Origin: Robbsia andropogonis
GTDB lineage: Bacteria; Pseudomonadota; Gammaproteobacteria; Burkholderiales; Burkholderiaceae
DNA: 64,000 nucleotides
Reading direction: 5' to 3'
Assembly (NCBI RefSeq): GCF_000970345.1
Contig: NZ_LAQU01000008.1
Coordinates: 62,001 to 126,000, forward strand
Positions within the stretch are counted from its first letter, which is position 1, and each line of letters starts with the position of its first letter. This document shows positions 16,685 to 25,192 of this stretch, piece after piece. Position numbers and translations under genes: made by a program. The notes under the pieces are model-generated. The model was not told the origin of the DNA, did no database searches, and was given only the letters and a program-made list of their open reading frames with translations.

Positions 16685-18118
16685 TCAGATCGTTCCGAAT
16701 AAGGCCCGAGGTCGGTCGCGAAGCGTCTGTGCCAGCGTGCCAAGCGCGCGGGACAATTCCGCTCGAGAAGACGCGCATGCAAGATTAATACGTACCCCGT
16801 GCTCGATTGGAGATCGATCCACGGCGAACGCAGAGGCAGGCATTGTATTGACGCCGCGAGCTAAGGCATTTGCCGCGAAGTCTTCCGACCGCCAGGGCTC
16901 TGGAACACGCAACCAGACAAACATGCACTCTGGGTCGCTGCGCAGCAGCTCGTTCGGAAGTAACTGCCCTGCCAATTCCTGACGAGCCTTCAACTCGGTC
17001 CGCTGAGCATCCAGAATAATTTTGGCCGTGCCGTCCTCAATCCAGCGCGTGACAATCAGCGTTGATAAAGGCGACGGCATCCAAGCCGTGGTTCGCACAG
17101 CCTCAGCGGCAAGCGCGGCGCCGTGAGTTGGTGTAAGCACGTATCCCACCCGCAACCCAGGTGCCAGAATCTTCGAGGTCGACGCGACATGGAAGGTCAG
17201 CTCCGGGCAAAGGCTGCAAATAGTTGGCAATCGCTTGCTAACGAGAGGGCCGTACACGTCATCCTCAATGATCACGATCTGATACTTGCGGGCGATCGAC
17301 ACCAGCGCAATGCGTCGCGCAAGACTCATCGTCACGACGCTCGGGTTCTGCAAGTTCGGAACGACGAATATCGCTTTTACCCGACGTGTTCGACAAGCTT
17401 CCTCCAATTCATCCGGCAGCAAACCTTGTTCGTCGCTCGAAATGCCCATTAGTTCGAACTGGAAGACAGGCGCCAGTGCTTTCAAGCCGTAATAAGTAAG
17501 CTTGTCCGAGAGAATGATGCCCTCGTGTCCCATGAGACTACTCAACACCGCGTATATGCCATGTTGCGCGCCGCTCGTAACCACCACATTGTCTGGTGAT
17601 GGATTGAACGTCCCCGTCGAGATCCACTTCGCTCCCGCCAGCCTGGCCCAATCGGGTCCCTGTGGCGGCTGATATTCCTGCGTTTCGGGAAAACGGGGAT
17701 CTTGTCCGATCGTGGCCATCGTTTTACCAAGTTGGCTCAGAAACGCTCCTGTGGCTGGCCGATTCACTGTGAGGTCGACCACGCCAGTCACCAAACCGTC
17801 GCCACGTGATGTCTCCTCGTTGCGGCCCTGCGCCAATTTCACGGCGGGCATCGCGCCACCCGTCACGATGGATCCACGTCGCTTGCTGGCTACGACAAGC
17901 CCACGTGCCTGCAGTTCTTTGTATGCACGCAACACAGTGGACACATTGATTTTCAGCTCAACAGCCAGGTCTCGTTGCGGAGGCAATCTGCTACCGGGAG
18001 GGTATTGCCCGCTTCTGATTTGCTGCTCAAGGTTATGAGAAATCTCCAGATACGCTGCTTGACGCGTCTTTGTTTGAACCGATTTAGCAGATTTTGTGTG
18101 ACTATCATCGACAATCAT
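16685..18118 (-). CDS. MocR-type regulator (GntR helix-turn-helix plus aminotransferase fold)
   Basis: A 477-residue transcription factor. Residues 25-95 form a GntR winged helix (GSRLPPQRDLAVELKINVSTVLRAYKELQARG, SKRRGSIV). The rest is a fold-type I aminotransferase domain with IIEDDVYGPLV and the PLP lysine in FHVASTSKILAPGLRVGY. MocR proteins use PLP chemistry to sense amino compounds and usually control genes next to them. The gene is divergent from a permease/oxidoreductase/ethanolamine ammonia-lyase operon, with about 270 bases between the start codons, so it is the probable activator of that operon. The catalytic lysine is intact, in contrast to the second MocR-like gene at 39.7 kb. 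Confidence 0.9.
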   Translation of the reverse strand: MIVDDSHTKSAKSVQTKTRQAAYLEISHNLEQQIRSGQYPPGSRLPPQRDLAVELKINVSTVLRAYKELQARGLVVASKRRGSIVTGGAMPAVKLAQGRNEETSRGDGLVTGVVDLTVNRPATGAFLSQLGKTMATIGQDPRFPETQEYQPPQGPDWARLAGAKWISTGTFNPSPDNVVVTSGAQHGIYAVLSSLMGHEGIILSDKLTYYGLKALAPVFQFELMGISSDEQGLLPDELEEACRTRRVKAIFVVPNLQNPSVVTMSLARRIALVSIARKYQIVIIEDDVYGPLVSKRLPTICSLCPELTFHVASTSKILAPGLRVGYVLTPTHGAALAAEAVRTTAWMPSPLSTLIVTRWIEDGTAKIILDAQRTELKARQELAGQLLPNELLRSDPECMFVWLRVPEPWRSEDFAANALARGVNTMPASAFAVDRSPIEHGVRINLACASSRAELSRALGTLAQTLRDRPRALFGTI

Positions 18119-18386
18119 CTAGATAAAATCTCCGTACAAAAAAGTCATATATAGACGAATGCGGCACTGACTTATCGCTCCATCATCACAGAATCTTGGC
18201 CTTACGCATCTTAAATTCCCCGAATTCGCAAGCATTATTCCGACGAGGCCCGTTAGCAGCTGGGGAAAACGCCTACATTCACACAAAAACAAGTAATTGC
18301 GTTCAAAAAAACTTTGTGTGAGTATGTTTCTCAATGTTTGTACGAACTGCGATCGTACCAGCACTTTATACGCCTTGGAGACCGTT

Positions 18387-19820
18387 GTGAAAGATTTGCA
18401 GTCTGATCCACGCTCGAACACGCGAACGGCCCCAAGCCAAAACACATTAGGTCACGCACTGCGCAAGCGTCATGTGACGATGATTTCGCTAGGCGGAATC
18501 ATCGGTGCCGGTCTGTTTGTTGGAAGCAGCGCGACGATTGCATCGATGGGGCCGGCTGCCTGCCTGAGTTACCTCGCAGCAGGCATCGTCGTACTCTTCA
18601 TCATGCGGATGCTCGGCGAGATGGCACTGGCATGCCCTGGCGTGGGCTCATTCACGGAGTTTACGCGCCTTGCCCTCGGTAACTGGGCTGGATTTACCAA
18701 CGGTTGGCTCTATTGGTACTTTTGGGTCATTGTAGTCGCTGTCGAAGCGGTGGCGGGTGCCGGCATTCTGCAACGTTGGGTGCCCCTGCCCGTGTGGGTG
18801 ATCGGACTGATTCTCCTGTCGCTCATGACCGCAATTAATCTGATGTCGGTCAAGTCCTACGGCGAGTTTGAATATTGGTTCGCCTCCATCAAGGTCATCG
18901 CCATTGTGGTTTTCATCATTGTAGGTGTCGGCTACCTCCTTGGCTTCAGTGACTGGAGTCATATCTCCAGAAATCTCTTCGCGGATCGCGGGTTCCTGCC
19001 GTTCGGATGGATGTCGGTCTTCGCGGGAATTCCGACGGTCATTTTTGCCGTGGGCGGCGCGGAAATTGCAACAATCGCCGCCGCCGAATCCGATGATCCG
19101 AGCAGGAATGTCGCCTCCATGACTCGCTCCGTCATTCTGCGGATTATCACATTCTATGTAGCGTCGATGCTTGTGATCGCCTGCATTGTTCCCTGGGCTC
19201 ACATTAAAGTTGGCACGTCACCGTTCGTCGCGGCGCTGTCCGTGATGAATATCCATGGTGCCGCCGACATCATGAACATGATCGTGCTTATAGCAGTGTT
19301 GTCTGCACTCAACTCCGGCCTCTATGTATCGTCTCGCATCATGTTTCGCTTAGCGGAGCAAGGTGATGCGCCTCGTCGGGTACTGAAGCTGACATCCAGC
19401 AAAGTGCCACGTTTGGCGGTTGTTGCAAGCAGCAGCATTGGTTACGTGGCGATTCTCGCCGCAATCGTTTCGCCTCAGGGTGTATTTCTTTACCTTGTCA
19501 GCGCATCAGGCGCAGTCATGCTCTTCGTCTATCTGTTCATCGCCATCTCGCAAATCATCATCCGCAAAAGACTAGAGGCAACGGCACCTCAGCGTCTCTC
19601 TTTGAAGATGTGGCTATTTCCCTGGCTGTCTTACTTGGTGGTTGCCGCTATCGCAGGCGTACTCCTCGCCATGGCCTTCGATAAAGAATTGTCAATGCAA
19701 CTTGTGGCGAGCCTTGTTAGCCTGGCCGTTGTGTCTCTCATTTACGTTGCCACACGCAAAAAGCGCCTGGGATCTGTTTCACCGCATTTCGAAAAACCCG
19801 CCTCGAACTGGAAAAAGTAA
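18387..19820 (+). CDS. Amino-acid permease (APC superfamily, AAT-like)
   Basis: A 477-residue inner-membrane carrier with twelve helices. I choose GTG at 18387, because GGAG lies six bases upstream; a TTG at 18297 would add 30 cysteine-rich residues with no ribosome-binding site. The N-terminal LRKRHVTMISLGGIIGAGLFVGSS is the helix-1 signature of the AAT branch (GabP, AroP, ProY type), and GGAEIATIAAAESDDPSRNV is its helix-6/loop signature. These carriers import amino acids or amines with protons. As first gene of an operon containing ethanolamine ammonia-lyase and a DadA-like enzyme, an amine, amino alcohol or amino acid is a likely substrate. It overlaps the next start codon by one base. 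Confidence 0.9.
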   Translation: MKDLQSDPRSNTRTAPSQNTLGHALRKRHVTMISLGGIIGAGLFVGSSATIASMGPAACLSYLAAGIVVLFIMRMLGEMALACPGVGSFTEFTRLALGNWAGFTNGWLYWYFWVIVVAVEAVAGAGILQRWVPLPVWVIGLILLSLMTAINLMSVKSYGEFEYWFASIKVIAIVVFIIVGVGYLLGFSDWSHISRNLFADRGFLPFGWMSVFAGIPTVIFAVGGAEIATIAAAESDDPSRNVASMTRSVILRIITFYVASMLVIACIVPWAHIKVGTSPFVAALSVMNIHGAADIMNMIVLIAVLSALNSGLYVSSRIMFRLAEQGDAPRRVLKLTSSKVPRLAVVASSSIGYVAILAAIVSPQGVFLYLVSASGAVMLFVYLFIAISQIIIRKRLEATAPQRLSLKMWLFPWLSYLVVAAIAGVLLAMAFDKELSMQLVASLVSLAVVSLIYVATRKKRLGSVSPHFEKPASNWKK

Positions 19821-21079
19821 TGGCCGACGTAGCAATTATCGGATCGGGCTTCATCGGGCTCTCCAGCGCTTACTGGTTGATGCGCGAAGGCCATAACGTC
19901 ACTTTGTTCGACCCCAAAGGCCCAGGAGAGGGCGCGTCATATGGAAATGCAGGTACTTTTGCCAACTACGCCTGCATCCCCGTGAATAACCCTTCGGTAT
20001 TCGCCGGCATTCCGCGCTTTCTGCTTTCGGCAGCCAGTCCCTTGCGCATCCGCTGGGAGTACATGCCGACACTTGCGCCATGGCTGATGCGCTTTCTGCT
20101 TTCTTCAACGCCGTCGCGCTATCGCAACAGCACGGAAGCATTAGCGAGCTTACTTTCCCGCGCGCAAGAAGGCTATCGCGACATGCTTATCGACTCCAGC
20201 TTATTGGCGTTTGTCCAGCCACGTGAGTGCCTTTATCTCTACTCCAGCAAATCTGCGTTCGAAGCATCGTATCCATCCTTGGAACTGAGACGGTCTCTTG
20301 GCATCGAATTTGACAATCTCGAAAAAGAAGCAATTCAAGAGTATGAGCCAAATCTCGCACCCATTTTCAGACAAGGAACACTTTTCACCGGTAGTTGGTT
20401 CTTGAGTGACCCGCGTGGATTTTTGCAACAGCTTCACGCATCGTTAATCAAAAAAGGAATGCGTCACGAACGAAACGGCATTGACCAGATCGATCCGATG
20501 ATGACGGGCGTATCTATCTCCGATGACACAGGCCAGAAATTTGAAGCATCGCACGTTGTCGTATGCGCCGGGGCCCTTTCCCGCCGGTTCGCAAAGCAAT
20601 GTGGCGACGCTATCCCGCTTGATACCGAGCGCGGCTATCACGTGAGCTTTCCGGGAACCGCATCGTTGATATCGCGGCCTTGCGGTTGGGCGGAGCGCGG
20701 CTTCTACATGACGCCAATGGCTTCCGGAATACGCGCGGCAGGAACGGTGGAACTCGGAGGATTTGTAGACCGCAAGAACGAAGACCTGCTCGGCCTGATC
20801 GAGACGTCGGCGCGGGCGGCTTTGCCAAACCTAGGACCATCAGGTGAAAAATGGCTTGGCTTTCGCCCAAGTTTGCCAGACGGCCTTCCCGTCATAGGCA
20901 CCTCACATAGATCCTCGCGCGTTGTGTATGCATTTGGCCACCAGCACCTTGGCCTGACACTGGGTGGCATAACTGGTTCGGTTGTAGCCGACCTGATTTC
21001 AGGTCGAGAACCTTGTATTGATTTGCGTCGCTACAGCGCAAAACGCTTCTCGCATAACACCATCAACCACCGCTTCTGA
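19820..21079 (+). CDS. FAD-dependent amino-acid/amine oxidoreductase (DadA-like)
   Basis: A 419-residue flavoprotein of the DAO superfamily. The FAD-binding loop VAIIGSGFIGLSSAYWLMREG is at the extreme N terminus, followed by the G-A-S-Y-G-N-A-G-x-F block typical of D-amino-acid dehydrogenase small subunits. The C terminus has GFRPSLPDGLPVIG and FGHQHLGLTLGGITG, the DAO family ending. DadA oxidises D-amino acids to keto acids and passes electrons to the respiratory chain. The ATG overlaps the permease stop (TAATG), so the two are translationally coupled. In this operon the enzyme may oxidise an amino acid or a secondary amine before the ammonia-lyase step; this is inference. Confidence 0.9.
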   Translation: MADVAIIGSGFIGLSSAYWLMREGHNVTLFDPKGPGEGASYGNAGTFANYACIPVNNPSVFAGIPRFLLSAASPLRIRWEYMPTLAPWLMRFLLSSTPSRYRNSTEALASLLSRAQEGYRDMLIDSSLLAFVQPRECLYLYSSKSAFEASYPSLELRRSLGIEFDNLEKEAIQEYEPNLAPIFRQGTLFTGSWFLSDPRGFLQQLHASLIKKGMRHERNGIDQIDPMMTGVSISDDTGQKFEASHVVVCAGALSRRFAKQCGDAIPLDTERGYHVSFPGTASLISRPCGWAERGFYMTPMASGIRAAGTVELGGFVDRKNEDLLGLIETSARAALPNLGPSGEKWLGFRPSLPDGLPVIGTSHRSSRVVYAFGHQHLGLTLGGITGSVVADLISGREPCIDLRRYSAKRFSHNTINHRF

Positions 21080-21091
21080 AGGGGCTGCACC

Positions 21092-22228
21092 ATGAATCGT
21101 CGCAATCTGCTAATCAGCTTGGCTGTTGGCGCGCTATATGCCCAGACGTCCGCTTTCGCCGCGGAGCCAGAAATCATCAAGATTGGCTACGCCGGACCTC
21201 TCACCGGTGCTGTAGCCCGCGTTGGCAAAGACCTGGAGAACGGAGCGCAACTCGCCATTGACGAGGAAAATGCGCGTAAGCCTGTAGTCGACGGAAAGGC
21301 TGTCAGGTTTGTTCTGGACGTGCAAGATGACCAGGCCGATCCGCGCGTTGCGATACAAGTTGCCCAGAAGCTTGTCGACAGCGGCGTGGTGGGGGTGATC
21401 GGCCACTACAACTCAGGCTGCAGTATCCCGGCGTCAGCTGTTTATCATAATGCCAATATGGCAATGATCACACCTGGGTCAACAAACCCGGCGCTGACGA
21501 TGCAAGGATTTGCCAATGTGTTCCGGACGATGGGAAATGATGGCGTGGGCGGTGTCATCGCGGGACGTTTCGCCGTCGAGCAATTGAAAGCGAACAGAAT
21601 TGGTGTCATAGACGACCGGACTGCATTCGGCCAAGGTCTGGCCGACGCTTTCGTGAAAGGCGTCGGTGAAGTCAAAGGAAATATTGTCGGCCGGGAATAC
21701 ACAAACGACAAAGCGATAGATTTTCGCGCGATCCTGACAACGATGAAGCAAAAGAAGGTCGACCTGATCTTCTTTGGTGGACTTGACGAACAAGGCGCGA
21801 TGCTTGTGAAGCAAATGCGCTCACTTGGCATGAAGACGCAGCTCTTTGGTGCTGGGGCGCTCAAAAGCAACGCGTTTTTGAGCATAGCCGGGCCAGCAGG
21901 GGAAGGCACCAAGGATTTGGAGCCCGGTCCTGCCCTGGACAAACTTCCGTCGGCTGTTGATTTCGCCAAACGATACAAAGTGCGATTTAATCAGGATGTC
22001 GAGCTTTATGCGCCATTTGCCTACGATGCGGCACTTACCATGATCAAAGCGATTCATGAAGCCAATTCAACCGATCGAGCAAGAATCGTGGCTGCGTTGC
22101 CAAAGGTCACGGTCCAGGGCGTCACCGGTAAAATCGCCTTCGACTCTCGCGGTGACCTCGTGAATCCGCCTTACACGCTCTTCGAGGTAAAACAGGGCGA
22201 ATGGAAAAGTGAGCAGACAATCAATTAA
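21092..22228 (+). CDS. Periplasmic binding protein of the branched-chain amino-acid type
   Basis: A 378-residue type I periplasmic binding protein. A signal peptide (hydrophobic residues 5-20, likely cut after AFA) is followed by IKIGYAGPLTGAVARVGKDLENGAQLAIDEEN, the signature opening of LivJ/LivK. The block VGVIGHYNSGCSIPASAVYHNANMAMITPGSTNP is the usual ligand-binding stretch. The start is ATG 21092 with AAGGGG upstream. No ABC permease or ATPase gene is next to it, so it must work with a transporter encoded elsewhere, or act as a scavenging or sensory protein. The position between a DadA-like enzyme and EutB suggests its ligand is the amino compound used by this operon. Confidence 0.92.
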   Translation: MNRRNLLISLAVGALYAQTSAFAAEPEIIKIGYAGPLTGAVARVGKDLENGAQLAIDEENARKPVVDGKAVRFVLDVQDDQADPRVAIQVAQKLVDSGVVGVIGHYNSGCSIPASAVYHNANMAMITPGSTNPALTMQGFANVFRTMGNDGVGGVIAGRFAVEQLKANRIGVIDDRTAFGQGLADAFVKGVGEVKGNIVGREYTNDKAIDFRAILTTMKQKKVDLIFFGGLDEQGAMLVKQMRSLGMKTQLFGAGALKSNAFLSIAGPAGEGTKDLEPGPALDKLPSAVDFAKRYKVRFNQDVELYAPFAYDAALTMIKAIHEANSTDRARIVAALPKVTVQGVTGKIAFDSRGDLVNPPYTLFEVKQGEWKSEQTIN

Positions 22229-22261
22229 GGTTTTGTCACTCTCCTTTGCCAGGAACCGCAT

Positions 22262-23641
22262 ATGATTTTTCGTGAAACCATCGGCGCGCGAACCTACTTG
22301 TTCGATGGGTTAGGATCGTTGCTAGCCAAAGCCGGCCCGCGCCGCTCGGGTGACGAACTGGCAGGGGTTGCCGCATCTTCGGAAGAAGAACGCGTTGCCG
22401 CGAAGCTCGCGCTTGCGGCAACGCCGCTAAAAGTATTTCTCAATGAAACGCTCATACCGTACGAGGAAGACGAGATCACGCGCCTGATCGTGGATAGTCA
22501 CTCCGATGCAGCATTCAAGCCGATCTCCCACCTGACAGTCGGTGATTTCAGAAACTGGTTGCTGAGCGAGGATGTTGACGCGTCGGCGCTGTCCGGCATT
22601 GCCAATGGCGTAACGCCTGAAATGGCCGTGGCAGTATCGAAATTGATGCGCAATCAGGATCTCATCCTCGTTGCAAAAAAACGCCCCGTCGTGACGCGTT
22701 TTCGGAATACCGTGGGTCTGCCTGGTCACCTGTCCGTCCGACTCCAGCCCAATCATCCTACCGACGACGTGAAAGGCATTGCAGCATCCATGATCGATGG
22801 TTTGATGTATGGCAGTGGAGACGCAATGATTGGGATAAACCCGGCTTCCGACTCGCTTTCCGCGATCACTGCATTGCTCCGGATGATGGACGACTTCCGT
22901 CAGGCGTATGCCGTGCCCACGCAGACTTGCGTCCTTACGCACGTAACGAACACAATCGCGGCAATCGAACGAGGTGCGCCGGTCGACCTGATTTTTCAAT
23001 CGATTGCGGGAACCGAAAAAGCGAACGCAAGCTTCGGCGTCTCGCTGTCGCTTCTTGCAGAGGCGTATGACGCCGGTCGTTCGCTTGCGCGTGGCACCGT
23101 GGGAAGCAACTTCATGTACTTTGAAACGGGTCAGGGCAGCGCGTTGTCAGCGAACGCTCACCATGGACTAGATCAGCAGACATGTGAAGTCAGGGCTTAC
23201 GCCGTCGCTCGGAAATTTGATCCTTTTCTAACCAACACCGTAGTCGGCTTTATCGGTCCGGAGTACCTATACGACGGCAAGCAGATTATTCGGGCGGGGT
23301 TGGAAGACCACTTCTGTGCGAAATTGCTTGGCGTACCGATGGGGTGTGACATCTGCTACACGAATCACGCTGAAGCGGACCAGGACGATATGGATACGTT
23401 ACTGACATTGCTAGGTGCTGCCAATATCAACTTCATAATGGGCATTCCGGGCGCGGACGACGTCATGCTCAATTATCAAAGCACGTCGTTCCATGATGCG
23501 CTGTATGTGCGTCAAGTACTCGGACTGAAGAGAGCACCAGAGTTTGAAAGCTGGCTTGAGTCGATGCAGATTATCGATCAAATGGGACGCATCAGCAGCC
23601 AGTCGCATACTCAACCACTGCTGGGTTGGGTCGATTCATGA
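22262..23641 (+). CDS. eutB: Ethanolamine ammonia-lyase large subunit
   Basis: The 459-residue protein matches EutB over its whole length (usual length about 453-465). Visible blocks include VAVSKLMRNQDLILVAKK, GLPGHLSVRLQPNHPTDD, DGLMYGSGDAMIGINPASDS, FGVSLSLLAEAY, MYFETGQGSALSANAHHGLDQQT and PMGCDICYTNHAEADQDDM. With EutC it forms the adenosylcobalamin-dependent lyase that splits ethanolamine into acetaldehyde and ammonia in the cytoplasm. AGGA precedes the start by seven bases. The stop overlaps the eutC start (ATGA). No microcompartment shell genes are present, so this is the simple ethanolamine pathway. The B12 uptake operon 5 kb downstream would supply the cofactor. Confidence 0.97.
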   Translation: MIFRETIGARTYLFDGLGSLLAKAGPRRSGDELAGVAASSEEERVAAKLALAATPLKVFLNETLIPYEEDEITRLIVDSHSDAAFKPISHLTVGDFRNWLLSEDVDASALSGIANGVTPEMAVAVSKLMRNQDLILVAKKRPVVTRFRNTVGLPGHLSVRLQPNHPTDDVKGIAASMIDGLMYGSGDAMIGINPASDSLSAITALLRMMDDFRQAYAVPTQTCVLTHVTNTIAAIERGAPVDLIFQSIAGTEKANASFGVSLSLLAEAYDAGRSLARGTVGSNFMYFETGQGSALSANAHHGLDQQTCEVRAYAVARKFDPFLTNTVVGFIGPEYLYDGKQIIRAGLEDHFCAKLLGVPMGCDICYTNHAEADQDDMDTLLTLLGAANINFIMGIPGADDVMLNYQSTSFHDALYVRQVLGLKRAPEFESWLESMQIIDQMGRISSQSHTQPLLGWVDS

Positions 23642-24486
23642 GCGATACACCGAAGCGTCGAGACGACGACGGCAATGTAAAGCCCGATGTATGGGGCGCA
23701 TTGAGAAAGTTTACCGATGCGCGCATTGCGCTGGGACGATCAGGGAGCAGCTTACCCACCGCGCCGCTGCTGGCTTTTAATCTTGCACACGCTCGCGCTC
23801 GTGATGCGGTGCATACACCGCTAGACGTCGCCAAGCTGGTAGCGGACTTCCACACGCGATCGTTACAGACGCTTGAAGTAAAGAGCGCCGCCACTAACCG
23901 CGATATCTTTCTGAGACGACCCGACCTTGGTCGTCACTTGGACGAAGAAAGTAAATCTCGTCTATTCCGAATGGCCAAGCAAATTGAGACAAAGCCGGAC
24001 CTAATTTTTGTCATCTGCGACGGTCTTTCATCGCAAGCGGTTGCTCACCACGCCGTGGCGCTCATTGAACGAACCATTGCGCGATTGCCAAGCTGGCGTA
24101 TCGGACCGGTTGTAATCGTCACCCAGGGCCGAGTCGCCGCAGGCGACGTCGTTGGCGAAATATTAGAGGCCAGGATGGTGGCCGTATTGGTCGGCGAGCG
24201 GCCTGGGCTCAGTTCACCCGCGAGCCTCGGGGTCTACCTGACTTTCGCTCCACGAGTTGGATGCAGCGACGCCGAAAGGAACTGCATCTCTAACGTGAGG
24301 CCAGAGGGTCTCACGTACGACGCGGCGGCCTTCAAGCTCGCGTATCTGGCCGATGCCGCGCGCACGCGGAAGATAACCGGTGTCAATCTGAAAGACGATA
24401 GCGGATACGAAGCATTACCGGGCGGCGAAGACCAGCGGAGAATTGTCCCAGACAAGCGCCAATCCAATACGCAACACGAAATTTAA
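23638..24486 (+). CDS. eutC: Ethanolamine ammonia-lyase small subunit
   Basis: A 282-residue EutC with start ATG at 23638, overlapping the eutB stop by four bases (ATGA), which ensures equal synthesis of both subunits. An upstream TTG (23626) is in frame but less likely. Family motifs include GSSLPTAPLLAFNLAHARARDAVHTPLD, FLRRPDLGRHLDEESKSRL, FVICDGLSSQAVAHHA, and GERPGLSSPASLGVYLTFAPRVG, then DAERNCISNVRPEGL. EutC contributes to the cobalamin-binding interface of the lyase. The last 30 residues are polar and probably disordered. The region 24487-24771 after it holds no recognised gene. Confidence 0.96.
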   Translation: MSDTPKRRDDDGNVKPDVWGALRKFTDARIALGRSGSSLPTAPLLAFNLAHARARDAVHTPLDVAKLVADFHTRSLQTLEVKSAATNRDIFLRRPDLGRHLDEESKSRLFRMAKQIETKPDLIFVICDGLSSQAVAHHAVALIERTIARLPSWRIGPVVIVTQGRVAAGDVVGEILEARMVAVLVGERPGLSSPASLGVYLTFAPRVGCSDAERNCISNVRPEGLTYDAAAFKLAYLADAARTRKITGVNLKDDSGYEALPGGEDQRRIVPDKRQSNTQHEI

Positions 24487-24771
24487 CACTTGGTTCGTCG
24501 TTAAAGCGTTTGCGGCAACGCGCAGCTCTAGATAGCGCTTTACCCACAGCAGCAAGCCGATCAAGGGCGCGTTGCCGGGCAGCATCGGCAAAATGCCATC
24601 TAGCTTGCGATGACATTCTTTCGATACGACCATCAGGAGAACTTGTTCAGATCTACATGACCAGTGCTCGCGTTCGCTTACCTGGTCGTCACTTAATAGC
24701 CATCTACAAATCAACCGCACCACTTTTTATTTATTCGGAATGTATCTGTACGGTAGATAAGGAATATGAAT

Positions 24772-25152
24772 ATGCGCAAGACAATTGCAACCGGCTTGCC
24801 CGAGGGAAATGCACCTGTTGAATGGGCGACAATCTCGAACGGAACCCTTTATACAGCTAGCATCCCTGTACGCGCGGATGGCTCGATCGAGGACGGCGAC
24901 ATCATCACACAGACTGAGTTGACACTGAACAACCTCAAGCAGATTGTGGAGGCTGCGGGTTGCACGATGGACGATGTGACACAAGTTCAGGTTTTTCTCA
25001 CTGACAAAATGTATTTTGACGATATGAACGAGGTTTACAGACGCGCGTTTTCGAAGCCCTATCCGAACAGAGCGACGGTGATTGCCGGTCTGATGGTCCC
25101 TGGCGCCAAGATAGAAATTGTCGCCCACGCAGTTGTTAGAAATGCCGAATAA
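24772..25152 (+). CDS. RidA-family protein (YjgF/YER057c/UK114)
   Basis: A 126-residue single-domain protein. The second ATG (24772) has AAGGA eight bases upstream, better than the first at 24766 (two bases). The segments WATISNGTLYTASIP, DIITQTELTLNNLKQIVEAAGCTMDDVTQVQVFLTD and PYPNRATVIAGLMVPGAKIEIVAHAV follow the RidA fold. In classical RidA the active site includes an arginine near the end of the P-x-R-x-x-x motif (here PNRAT) and it hydrolyses reactive imines or enamines released by PLP enzymes or amine oxidases. Following an operon with a DadA-like amine oxidoreductase, a deaminase of the imine product is a reasonable role. A separate promoter may lie in the 285-base gap before it. Confidence 0.87.
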   Translation: MRKTIATGLPEGNAPVEWATISNGTLYTASIPVRADGSIEDGDIITQTELTLNNLKQIVEAAGCTMDDVTQVQVFLTDKMYFDDMNEVYRRAFSKPYPNRATVIAGLMVPGAKIEIVAHAVVRNAE

Positions 25153-25192
25153 GTGGGCGAGGACTTGTGACTACGTGCATTGACCCAATGCA

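Noticed and set aside
24415-24723. A 102-residue minus-strand frame after eutC.
   Set aside because: It partly overlaps eutC on the other strand and has no motif; a LysR fragment was considered and could not be supported.
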